32,030 nucleotides of DNA from an uncultured Marinoscillum sp. (GTDB lineage: Bacteria > Bacteroidota > Bacteroidia > Cytophagales > Cyclobacteriaceae): assembly GCA_902605755.1 (NCBI GenBank), contig CACLDR010000022.1, positions 1-32,030 of the forward strand, read 5' to 3'. The position numbers were made by a program, and so were the translations under genes. Positions 18,458-26,517 of the stretch are shown here, in pieces. The first letter of the stretch is position 1. Each line of letters begins with the position of its first letter. The notes under the pieces are model-generated. The model saw only the letters and a list, made by a program, of their open reading frames with translations. It did no database searches and had not been told where the DNA came from.

Positions 18458-19978
18458 ATGTTGTGGAATATAATTATTTTCTTATCGATCCTTTTATGCT
18501 CATCATTTTTGATGGCGCAAGAAGAACCGGTTACTTTTTATAATGATTCTGAGGCGGTATCTTTACTTAATACTACAGCTGATGAAAGTGGTCTTTTATT
18601 GTCAAAGACTTTATCTTCAATTATATATTCAAGAACCCACAATCGAACCATCTCTAGCCAAACGTTTATGCCTGCGGATATTTGGGTTGCCGAAGGAACA
18701 TCCGAAAAACGTTTGAATCTAGGTTCAAAATCAATTAATTCTGCGATTGGATTTTTAAATGGAAATGAATCTTTTGTTTATGCTTCTGTGCAAGAAGAAG
18801 ATGCTGGCTATAAAACTCAATTAATGATTGCCGATTGGCAGGAGGGTAATCCAGTAAATATAAGGACTTTTGATATAAAATATTTTACAAATAAATCACC
18901 TTATTTTAGTGCGTCCATTTCACATGATGAGAAACATATCATTATGTCCATGGAGGCTAATGTAACTATGGGTGTTGAAGATCTGTATGTATCCCATTTG
19001 CAGCAAAATGATGAATGGAGTCCTCCAATGTCATTAGGATATGGTATCAACACCAGGGGACAAGAAATGACCCCTTTTTTAGCTCATGATAATAAGACTT
19101 TATTTTTTGCATCCAATGGTAGAGAAGGATTGGGAAGTTTTGATATTTTTTATGCCGAGCGGTTGAATGATACTTGGCAAATATGGTCTGACCCTATCAA
19201 TTTGGGATCTAAAATTAATACATCAGGTGCTGAGAAGTCTTTTAGTTTTATGGATGCAACACCGGTAGCTTACTATACTTCTAATACCAATAGTGATGGA
19301 TATGGTGACATAAGAAGTATCCGTATTAATTCTGAACTAAAATATTCAAAAGAAACCTTAGAAAAGCCTCAGATTTTCACTCCTATATTAAGGCAAAAAG
19401 TCATTTTACTGCTTGATTCTGAAAATGAAAAAATGGTGGAGGGCTCATTTAATATTAAAGCAGATTCATTGACTTTAAGGGTTACAAACCCATTTCTTTG
19501 GAAGGCGACGAGATTTTCAGATTTGGAGTTGTCTGTCAGTATTGAGGGTTTTATGAATGTTGAGCAATTTTTACCCTCATCTCAGTGGATAAAGGAAGAC
19601 ACCATAAAAATTATGATAGAACCGCTTGTCGTTGGAAATAAGATAAAGCTAAAAGAAGTTTTATTTTATAAAGGATCTGATAAGATGATTGAAGGAAGTA
19701 CACGTTCTCTGGACCTTCTGGTCAACGTACTTAAATCAAATCCTTCACTTAAAATTGAGATAAGGGGTCACACCGATAATGTTGGTAATCCGGTACTCAA
19801 TCAGACTTTGTCAGAGGATAGAGTAGCAATGGTTACAAAATATCTTTTACAATCAGGAGTCGTTTCTAATCGATTGCGCGGAAAGGGATTAGGAGGAAGT
19901 CAACCGCTAAACAAGGATTCATCAGAAGCTTCACGACGACTTAATCGGAGAGTTGAGTTTTTGGTGATAGAGAATTAA
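18458..19978 (+). CDS. PD40-repeat OmpA-family outer-membrane-associated protein
   Basis: A 506-residue envelope protein: signal peptide (core IIIFLSILLCSSFLM, cleavage near MAQ), a PD40/WD40-type propeller-like region (about 60-290, with blades such as HDNKTLFFASNGREGLGSFD and MDATPVAYYTSN), a short linker (about 300-390) and a C-terminal OmpA peptidoglycan-binding domain (about 395-506). The OmpA signature EIRGHTDNVGNPVLNQTLSE is present, followed by RVAMVTKYLLQSGV and RRLNRRVEF, which carry the Asp and Arg residues that hold diaminopimelate. It should tether the outer membrane to peptidoglycan. Such PD40-OmpA proteins often occur in Bacteroidota motility and secretion loci (compare PorE), but no gld/por genes are near. 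Its stop overlaps the convergent gamma-glutamyltransferase stop. Confidence 0.88.
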   Translation: MLWNIIIFLSILLCSSFLMAQEEPVTFYNDSEAVSLLNTTADESGLLLSKTLSSIIYSRTHNRTISSQTFMPADIWVAEGTSEKRLNLGSKSINSAIGFLNGNESFVYASVQEEDAGYKTQLMIADWQEGNPVNIRTFDIKYFTNKSPYFSASISHDEKHIIMSMEANVTMGVEDLYVSHLQQNDEWSPPMSLGYGINTRGQEMTPFLAHDNKTLFFASNGREGLGSFDIFYAERLNDTWQIWSDPINLGSKINTSGAEKSFSFMDATPVAYYTSNTNSDGYGDIRSIRINSELKYSKETLEKPQIFTPILRQKVILLLDSENEKMVEGSFNIKADSLTLRVTNPFLWKATRFSDLELSVSIEGFMNVEQFLPSSQWIKEDTIKIMIEPLVVGNKIKLKEVLFYKGSDKMIEGSTRSLDLLVNVLKSNPSLKIEIRGHTDNVGNPVLNQTLSEDRVAMVTKYLLQSGVVSNRLRGKGLGGSQPLNKDSSEASRRLNRRVEFLVIEN

Positions 19979-21675
19979 AATCCTTCTGCATAACTGTCAC
20001 TTCGCAAGTAGTCTGCACCTCCCTCTAATCTACCCTCTTCAAGGACTAAAACTGCATTTATCTTACTTGAACTTTCCTTAAAATGAATCAAATGCCCCCG
20101 TTTTTCTAATTCTAGTTGGACCTCACTATCTATTCCTCCATTTTCAATGAAAAGGGTGTCAGGCAGCCATTGGCTGTGGGTCTTTTTAGCATTAATAGCC
20201 TCCTGAATGCCCATACCAAAATCAATTACGTTAATTATACTTTGAAAAACTGTCGTAATTATAGTAGCACCACCAGGGGTACCGGTAACTAAAAATAGCG
20301 AGTCTTCTTTTTCTACAATGGTTGGAGTCATACTACTAAGCATTCGTTTTCCCGGGACAATGGCGTTTGCCTCGGAACCAATCAGACCATATTTATTGGG
20401 AATACCTGGTTTGGCACTGAAGTCATCCATTTCATTATTTAAGAAAAATCCAGCACCCTTTACCATCACGCATGAACCATAACTTCCGTTCAGGGTGGTT
20501 GTTAAGGCAACTGCATTACCTGAGGGATCAACGACTGAAAAATGGGTAGTTGAAGGACTTTCATAAGGGGCAATGTTTCCTTCAATGATTTCGGAGCTGG
20601 CTGTTTTTTTACGTTTTTTGATATTTGAAAACCTTGCATAATTGTATTTTTGGCTGATCAAGTGCTCTGTAGGAACTTTATAATAATCAGGATCACCCAA
20701 ATGAACTGAGCGGTCCGCATAAACCCTACGTTCTACTTCAGTTTTATAATGTAACATTTCAGCCCCGTTAAACTCCATATTTCCCAGATCAAAGTATTCT
20801 GAGCCTTTGAGTAATTGCATTAGTGCTATTCCGCCGCTTGATGGGGGTGCCATTGAATAAACTGTATACCCTCTATAAAATCCTTTGATGGGATCTCGCC
20901 AAACAGGTTCATAATTGATTAGATCTTTTGCGGATATAATACCTCCACCAAGTATCATTTCTTTTATTAGCTGATCTGCTACAATACCTTTATAAAATCC
21001 ATCTCGACCATTTTTTTGAATAAATGATAGGGTAGAGGCAAGTTGTTTTTGAACAATAGTATCTCCTTTGTTCCAACCTTTCACATTTATGACCCAAGGG
21101 AGATATCGATTTACATTTTGAAAATCATTTTGTTTATCATTAAGACTTTGAGCTATTTTTTCGGTTAGCAAATGACCACTATATGCCAAATTAATTGCTG
21201 GATTGATTAATTCGGACCAAGAGAGTTGACCATATTTTTTATGTAACGCCCACATACCAGCTACGGAGCCTGGGACGCCTGAAGCGAGATGACCTAATCT
21301 GATTTTAGCTTTTAATACATTACCGTTTTTGTCTAGATACATATCTTTTTCAGCTAGATTAGGAGCCTTTTCCCGAAAGTCTAAGGTAGTTACTGTTCCA
21401 TTCACTAACCTTATTACGGCAAATCCACCTCCACCAATATTTCCTGCTTGCGGATAGACTACACTTAAAGCGAATTGAATAGCAATAGCTGCATCTATTG
21501 CGTTACCTCCTTTCCTTAAGATTTTTAATCCAGTAGCAGTTGCAAGGGGGTGGGTAGTAGCTACCATAGCTTTTTCCCCCATGGCACCTTTGATTTTTTG
21601 AGGAGCCGATACTTTTGATTGATTACAGCTAAAAAAACAAATAATCAAGAAAATAAAAAGGCTAATTTTTTTCAT
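19975..21675 (-). CDS. ggt: gamma-glutamyltransferase (lipoprotein)
   Basis: An N-terminal-nucleophile hydrolase of 566 residues that removes the gamma-glutamyl group from glutathione and similar compounds. Seen: a lipoprotein signal (MKKISLFIFLIICFFSC), GGNAIDAAIAIQFALSVVYP, GNIGGGGFAVIR, the FREKAP substrate-binding segment with its Arg, and the autocleavage site at Thr376 in PSTTHFSVVD, which separates large and small subunits. The small subunit has FFLNNEMDDFS, the PGKRMLSSMTPTIV oxyanion Ser pair and GTPGGATI. All key residues are present, so it should mature and be active in the envelope. It is the last gene of a three-gene operon; its ATG overlaps the dipeptidase stop by 4 bp (ATGA). 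Confidence 0.94.
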   Translation of the reverse strand: MKKISLFIFLIICFFSCNQSKVSAPQKIKGAMGEKAMVATTHPLATATGLKILRKGGNAIDAAIAIQFALSVVYPQAGNIGGGGFAVIRLVNGTVTTLDFREKAPNLAEKDMYLDKNGNVLKAKIRLGHLASGVPGSVAGMWALHKKYGQLSWSELINPAINLAYSGHLLTEKIAQSLNDKQNDFQNVNRYLPWVINVKGWNKGDTIVQKQLASTLSFIQKNGRDGFYKGIVADQLIKEMILGGGIISAKDLINYEPVWRDPIKGFYRGYTVYSMAPPSSGGIALMQLLKGSEYFDLGNMEFNGAEMLHYKTEVERRVYADRSVHLGDPDYYKVPTEHLISQKYNYARFSNIKKRKKTASSEIIEGNIAPYESPSTTHFSVVDPSGNAVALTTTLNGSYGSCVMVKGAGFFLNNEMDDFSAKPGIPNKYGLIGSEANAIVPGKRMLSSMTPTIVEKEDSLFLVTGTPGGATIITTVFQSIINVIDFGMGIQEAINAKKTHSQWLPDTLFIENGGIDSEVQLELEKRGHLIHFKESSSKINAVLVLEEGRLEGGADYLRSDSYAEGF

Positions 21676-22844
21676 AGATTTTTATTTGATGGTAAATTAT
21701 ACTTTAAAAATTTAATTTGATTACCACCCATAATTTTTTTTATTTCTTCATAAGAGAAATTTTCTTGAATGAGAGCTTCAGTAATAAAAATGATTTTCGA
21801 AGCATCAAAACTGGTCGTAACCGCGCCATCAAAACCAGAACCTAATGCGACATGATCAACACCAATTAGATCACTTGTGTATCTTATCGCTGCAGCAATT
21901 GATGTAGGGTGAGTAGATCCAACAGCTTCTTTCCAGAACCCAATGCCTACCAGGCCTCCATTTTTTGCGATGGCCTCAAGAACAGCATCGGAAAGATTAT
22001 TGGGAGAATCAAAAGAACCTTTAACTCCTGTATGAGATACGATTACGGGTCGCTTAACGATCTTAAGAACATCTTTTATTAAATTGGTAGATGCATGAGC
22101 GAGATCAATGATAATTTCTTTTTTTTCCATCTCACGGATGATACGTTTTCCAAAATCTGTTAATCCCTGTTTTGACTCACCTAATGAAGACCCACCGATA
22201 TCATTGTCAAAAAAGTGAACAAGTCCCATAATTCTATAGCCCGCCTCAAAAAGGCTATTTAAATTTTGAAAGTTACCTTCAAGGGCATGTAACCCTTTTA
22301 ATGAAAGAATAGCACCTATTTTGTAGCTATTATTTTTTCGTAGTCTCAAGAAATAATTTAAATCATCTTGAGTGAGGATTAAATCCAGTTGTGATGATTT
22401 TTGGACAGCTGATTTGAGTAATTCACTTTGATGTAAAGCACGATGATACAAACTGAACCAACTTTGGATTGGCCATCTGTTGGCTGCAGATAACAATGTT
22501 ATGTTGTCAGAGTCGGTTGAATTAGAATAATAATTAAGATTTTTAGGAGATTTTATGGCTGCATCAAATACTTGAAGAGTGTAATTTCCTGAGATTAATT
22601 TAGGAAGGTCTATCATTCCATGATTGGTAGTTGTAGTTAGGTCTCTGTCCCATAATAAATTGTCGGCATGAAGATCTGCAATGATTAAATCTTTATGCAA
22701 TTCTTTGGCATAAAGAGATGGTTCATAGTTATTTAGAGTCTCAACTTTATTCATATATCTATCCGCGAATTTTCCCCCTACAGAGAAAAAAATCAGCAAG
22801 ACTAATAAAAATAGTGTTAAGGTGTATTTAATTAATTTTCTCAT
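21672..22844 (-). CDS. membrane dipeptidase (peptidase M19)
   Basis: A zinc dipeptidase of the renal dipeptidase family, 390 residues, with an N-terminal membrane anchor (core TLTLFLLVLLIFFSVGG) and no lipobox. Metal ligands are visible in order: His and Asp in DLHADN, the bridging Glu in LHALEG, His in IDLAHAS, His in VSHTG, and the conserved Asp in GSGFDG. Family members cleave Cys-Gly and cystinyl-bis-glycine, the products that gamma-glutamyltransferase releases from glutathione, as well as other dipeptides including D-amino-acid forms. The 4-bp overlap with ggt and the 1-bp gap to the upstream gene make co-translation very likely and support a role in extracytoplasmic glutathione or peptide breakdown. 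Confidence 0.92.
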   Translation of the reverse strand: MRKLIKYTLTLFLLVLLIFFSVGGKFADRYMNKVETLNNYEPSLYAKELHKDLIIADLHADNLLWDRDLTTTTNHGMIDLPKLISGNYTLQVFDAAIKSPKNLNYYSNSTDSDNITLLSAANRWPIQSWFSLYHRALHQSELLKSAVQKSSQLDLILTQDDLNYFLRLRKNNSYKIGAILSLKGLHALEGNFQNLNSLFEAGYRIMGLVHFFDNDIGGSSLGESKQGLTDFGKRIIREMEKKEIIIDLAHASTNLIKDVLKIVKRPVIVSHTGVKGSFDSPNNLSDAVLEAIAKNGGLVGIGFWKEAVGSTHPTSIAAAIRYTSDLIGVDHVALGSGFDGAVTTSFDASKIIFITEALIQENFSYEEIKKIMGGNQIKFLKYNLPSNKNL

Positions 22845-22845
22845 T

Positions 22846-23439
22846 TTAGTTTACCAGTTCAATAGTACCACAGGCTATTTTTTTGTTATTGCGATTGTGA
22901 TTATGCCCTTCGTAGCATTCTTGTGTAAAATTTTCTGCTACTTCATGAATATAAATTATTTTTCCAATTATGTCAGTTGCATCTTTTGATCCTACGTTAT
23001 ATAAATCGGTTTGCAAATTAAAATTACCAATGCCTGCGTCATTGATGAAAACATTGCCTAGATCTCCTGCTTTTGGTTTAGCCCAAATCTCACCCATGCT
23101 CAGTACATTACAAAAACTGTAATCTGGATCTTTCCCCAAGTTCCAGGGAGATAAGGGAGATTCACAAGTTCCGGTGTGTATGTGCACGGCATGATAATAG
23201 GATAATTGACCGGTAGGGAAATTATTAATTGCTAGATCTATGGAGACGACACCTTCCTTTTGGGTGCAACGAAGAGTGCCTATCTCCATCCCATTAAATT
23301 GGTAAGATAAGTCTTCATTAAGTATCACCATCTCCAAGGTAGATGTTGCTGCTAAATTTAATTTATTTATTTCACTTTTTTGGCAATTAATCAAACTCAG
23401 GATAGCACTGATAGCTAGTAAGGTGTATTTTAAATTCAA
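22846..23439 (-). CDS. Cu/Zn superoxide dismutase-fold lipoprotein without zinc ligands
   Basis: A 197-residue lipoprotein, first gene of the operon with the dipeptidase and ggt. The start is TTG (complement 23437-23439): the upstream frame closes at once, and TTG yields a complete signal MNLKYTLLAISAILSLINC. The SodC fold is recognisable from AVHIHTGTCESP (two Cu-ligand His, first disulfide Cys), KAGDLGNVFINDAG (loop-IV Asp), IIGKIIYIHE (third Cu-ligand His) and KKIACGTIEL (second disulfide Cys). The loop that normally carries the bridging and zinc His residues has none (PWNLGKDPDYSFCNVLSM), the RHxGDL His is Lys, and the active-site Arg before the second Cys is Lys. It may be a copper-binding or structural relative rather than a true dismutase. 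Confidence 0.8.
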   Translation of the reverse strand: MNLKYTLLAISAILSLINCQKSEINKLNLAATSTLEMVILNEDLSYQFNGMEIGTLRCTQKEGVVSIDLAINNFPTGQLSYYHAVHIHTGTCESPLSPWNLGKDPDYSFCNVLSMGEIWAKPKAGDLGNVFINDAGIGNFNLQTDLYNVGSKDATDIIGKIIYIHEVAENFTQECYEGHNHNRNNKKIACGTIELVN

Positions 23440-23616
23440 TCGTTTTTAATTTTCAAACTCAAAATAAAGTTAATTAATATCATGAATGGTTGTATTTCGC
23501 AGAGTTCGTAAAAAAGTTCAAAAACTACTTGAAAAAGTTCAAAACCTCCTTGGGATTTTGTAATATAATTTGCCTCTTCTATTTTAAAAAAAATAAAAGA
23601 ATCGGGAAATAACATT
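23440..23616 (-). promoter_or_regulatory. leader of the SOD-like/dipeptidase/ggt operon
   Basis: These 177 bp separate the broken M28 gene from the operon start. They contain the 21-bp direct repeat at 23511-23552 and an additional AGAGTTCGT box at 23501-23509. No rho-independent terminator for the upstream pseudogene is obvious. The promoter for the operon should lie here; I found no full TTTG/TAnnTTTG pair. Confidence 0.4.
23511..23552. repeat. two 21-bp direct repeats, possible LytTR-type operator
   Basis: aaaaagttcaaaaactacttg (23511-23531) and the next 21 bases (23532-23552) match at 19 of 21 positions. Each holds AAAGTTCAA (23513-23521 and 23534-23542; 12-bp spacer), which fits the LytTR half-site consensus [TA][AC][CA]GTTN[AG][TG] at 8 of 9 positions. 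LytTR-domain regulators bind such pairs two helical turns apart. The repeat lies about 70-115 bp upstream of the operon's first codon. Confidence 0.6.
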
Positions 23617-24992
23617 TTATTTATCTGCTATTCCATATTGATCTAAAAGGTAAATCAGACTTGCCATTGAAGCTGCGTCTAATTCTAACTCTCTACGATC
23701 AACGGCTTAAAAAACATCTTCTTCAGTATGATGATAACGAAAATAACGATGTTCATCAGGTAGTAGTCCTATCAATATTGTTCCTTGGTTTGATAAAGGA
23801 CTTATATCAGCACCGCCACCTTATCGGTCGAAATCATGTAATCCATATGGTTCAAAGAGAGTTTTCCATTTTAAAAGTTGCTGTTTTAGCTTTGCACTTC
23901 CTATACTTGTGAAACCTCGCGGGACAAACCCTCCTCGATCAGATTTTATTGCCGCAATATGATATTCATTTCGACCTTTACTCATATCGGCATAGGCTTT
24001 TCCACCTTTACCACCATTTTCTTCATTCATCCACATTACTGCCCTAATGGTTCTTTTAGGTTTAATGTTTAATAATTTAAAAATTTTGAGTACCTCTATG
24101 CCTTGAAGATATCCACTGCCATCATCATGAGCACCTTCACCAACGTCCCAGGAATCTAAATGACCACCAACAGCAATATATTCGTTCGGCAAAAAAGTAC
24201 CATTTAGTTGACCAATAACGTTATAAGACTGAGTCTCTGGAAGCATCTCGGCATAATTTTCCATGTAAATACGAAGGTCCGCTTGATCTTTTAATAACTG
24301 GCTTAGCAGATTAGCATCTTTTGTGCTTATGGCCATAGCAGGTAAAGCTTTTACACCCGCTTTATATCGTAATGAATCCGTATGAGGAATGTCATCTAAA
24401 CCTTGGGTCATTGAACGAACAATGATAGCCTTAGCACCATGTGGCCCAGTCTGGGGTTCACCGGAAGATCTTTGTGAAACGGCAGCTCCATATGCGGAAA
24501 AAGTTTTATAAAGTTGGATCCATTGGGCCATTAAAGAAAACAATCTTGCCTGTTATTTCATCTTTATCCTCTTCAATTTCATCTAAGCCCTTCAATTCTA
24601 TGATTTCCGCAATAACTCCTTTCGGGCCAGTCCCTAACGAATTGCCTAAAGCCAAGGCATTAAAATCGATGACGCCATGTTTTTTTGAATTGGTGATCTT
24701 TAAAATTTCAACAGGACCACGTTTCCAGTTGGGAACCATCACAGGTTGGAGATAGACAGTATCAAAATCATATTTCATCATCAATTGACGGGTATATTCT
24801 ACGGCTGCCGCAGCTCCCCTGGATCCACTAAGTCTATGTCCAACATCTTTACATAGTACCCTTAAATTTTCGTATATTAGGCTATTGGATAAAATTTCAT
24901 CATAAATTTAAGCTATTATGGTCTCGTCCGATTTTCTTTGCGCTGGAATTAAGTAGGGCACAACTAGTAGGAAAAAAATTATAAATTTTCAC
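23617..24992 (-). pseudogene. M28-family zinc aminopeptidase, multiply broken
   Basis: A secreted M28 peptidase can be read almost end to end but not in one frame. Former signal region: FIIFFLLVVPYLIPAQ near 24990-24940. The first part carries DVGHRLSGSRGAAAAVE and LQPVMVPNW, with a TAA at 24908-24910 in frame. A net 2-base loss around 24505-24511 (TTL joined to TFSAYG) shifts the frame. The second part has the PA-like segment, the zinc motifs GGHLDSWDVGEGAHDDGSG, NEENGGKGG and IKSDRGGF, then TAA at 23821-23823 replacing a Gly of the family's GGGGADI segment and TAA at 23707-23709 after EEDVF. The last ligand His (RYHHTEED) and C-terminus (YLLDQYGIADK) follow. No functional start codon is in frame. 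All catalytic residues persist, so the decay looks recent. Confidence 0.9.
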
Positions 24993-25355
24993 AAATGTGA
25001 TTAAAAGGATTTTGTAAAATATAATAATTTAATTTTCGGACTGATTGAATTATGTAATCAGTGAGCTTGAGTTTTATTAAAAAAAGTTTTATTATCTTTT
25101 TTTAAACTCTTGGACTTTATAGTTTTATTATTTTGTCATTTTTTGATGAAAATTCTAAATCTTTTCTCTTCTCAAAGTTAGGCAAAGACGGTATTAATAT
25201 TTTTATTTGATGATGAAGTTTTGCGATTTTTAGTTTTATTAATAAATCTTTAACTGAAAAAATACATTTTTTTATATTTGAAGAGAAACTTCTCAGTTAT
25301 CCTCTCAAATTTAGAAATATTTTTAACAAATAAGAGTTGAAGTTAAAAATGTAAT
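24993..25355. other. intergenic leader of the oxidoreductase cassette, 363 bp
   Basis: An AT-rich stretch between the M28 pseudogene and the first Gfo/Idh/MocA gene. It contains an inverted repeat ACTGATT (25040-25046)/AATCAGT (25056-25062) with a 9-base spacer, about 295-315 bp before the first start codon. It could be an operator or a weak hairpin. No gene is visible. Confidence 0.4.
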
Positions 25356-26492
25356 ATGAGTGATAAAATAAAATTGGGCCTAATAGGGGGTGGTTTAAGT
25401 TCCTTTATAGGGATTGTACACCGAATTGGGGCCTACATGGGTGAAAATTATGTTTTGACAGGAGGAGTATTTGATATTAACTTCGATAAAGGAAATCAAT
25501 TTGCTCAACAACTTAATTTGGATGCTTCGAGATCCTATCCGTCATTAGATATATTTATTGAAAAGGAGTTAGCCCTCCCGGCTCATAATCGTATTGAAGT
25601 TGTCTCTATACTTACTCCCAACTTCTTGCATTTCGAGATGGCAAAAAAGTTGGTCAGTGCTGGGTTTCATGTAATTTGCGAAAAACCCATTACAGTTACT
25701 GCAGACGAAGCACGCACATTAAAAAGATTGGTGGAGGAGAAACGAGTAATTTTTGGACTATCTCATACTTACACTGGTTACCCTATGGTGCGTCAAATGA
25801 AGACTATGATTGCACAAGGTAAGATCGGAAGAGTCCAAAAAGTATATGCAAAATATTATCAAGGCTGGATTAACCCTGCTATCCATCAAGATGAGGAAAG
25901 AAAAAAAGTATGGAGATTAAATCCAAAAATGTCGGGTTTGAGTTGTTGCATGGGAGATATTGGTGTTCATGCTTTTAATTTGATTGAATACACCACGGGA
26001 TTAGAGATTGACAAGGTATTGGCTGATTTGGATACTCTCTACCCCGAAAATGAGTTGGATGTAGATGGTACTACCCTCCTCAGAATGAATAATGGATCTC
26101 GAGGTGTGATTACGGCCAGTCAAATTGCTACAGGAGAAGAAAATAATCTTTCCATCGCTGTATATGGTGATCAAGGAGGATTAAAATGGGAGCAAGAACA
26201 TCCTATGTATTTGAAGCATTTGATTGAGGGAGCTCCCACTCAAATTTATAAACCTGGAAATCCATACAACAGTGAGTTTGCCTTGGAGAGTACAAAAATT
26301 GCTCCTGGCCATCCAGAGGGATTATTTGATGCCATGGGAAATATTTATAATGGCTTGGCGGCTGCCATTAGGGGTAGATCTTACAGATTGGGAGCCTTTC
26401 CCACTGTCCATGATGGTGTAAGAGGGATGTCGTTTATTGAAGCAGTATTATCTTCAAATAGTCAGGAACAGGTATGGGTAAAAGTCAAATAA
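25356..26492 (+). CDS. Gfo/Idh/MocA-family oxidoreductase (first of two)
   Basis: A cytoplasmic NAD(P)-dependent sugar or cyclitol dehydrogenase-type enzyme of 378 residues. It has an N-terminal Rossmann domain with the nucleotide loop GLIGGGLSSFIG (about 8-19), the strand-end motif SILTPNFLHFEMA, and EKP at 109-111, whose Lys110 is the conserved catalytic Lys. The C-terminal alpha/beta domain has GDIGVHAFN with Asp201 and His205, the usual active-site pair. No Tat signal is present, so it is not the secreted twin-arginine type common in this family. It opens a three-gene operon with 25 bp to the next gene. The substrate is unknown; family members oxidise inositols, glucosides, or 3-keto intermediates. 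Confidence 0.92.
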   Translation: MSDKIKLGLIGGGLSSFIGIVHRIGAYMGENYVLTGGVFDINFDKGNQFAQQLNLDASRSYPSLDIFIEKELALPAHNRIEVVSILTPNFLHFEMAKKLVSAGFHVICEKPITVTADEARTLKRLVEEKRVIFGLSHTYTGYPMVRQMKTMIAQGKIGRVQKVYAKYYQGWINPAIHQDEERKKVWRLNPKMSGLSCCMGDIGVHAFNLIEYTTGLEIDKVLADLDTLYPENELDVDGTTLLRMNNGSRGVITASQIATGEENNLSIAVYGDQGGLKWEQEHPMYLKHLIEGAPTQIYKPGNPYNSEFALESTKIAPGHPEGLFDAMGNIYNGLAAAIRGRSYRLGAFPTVHDGVRGMSFIEAVLSSNSQEQVWVKVK

Positions 26493-26517
26493 AATACAGT
26501 TAACAAAATATAAATTA

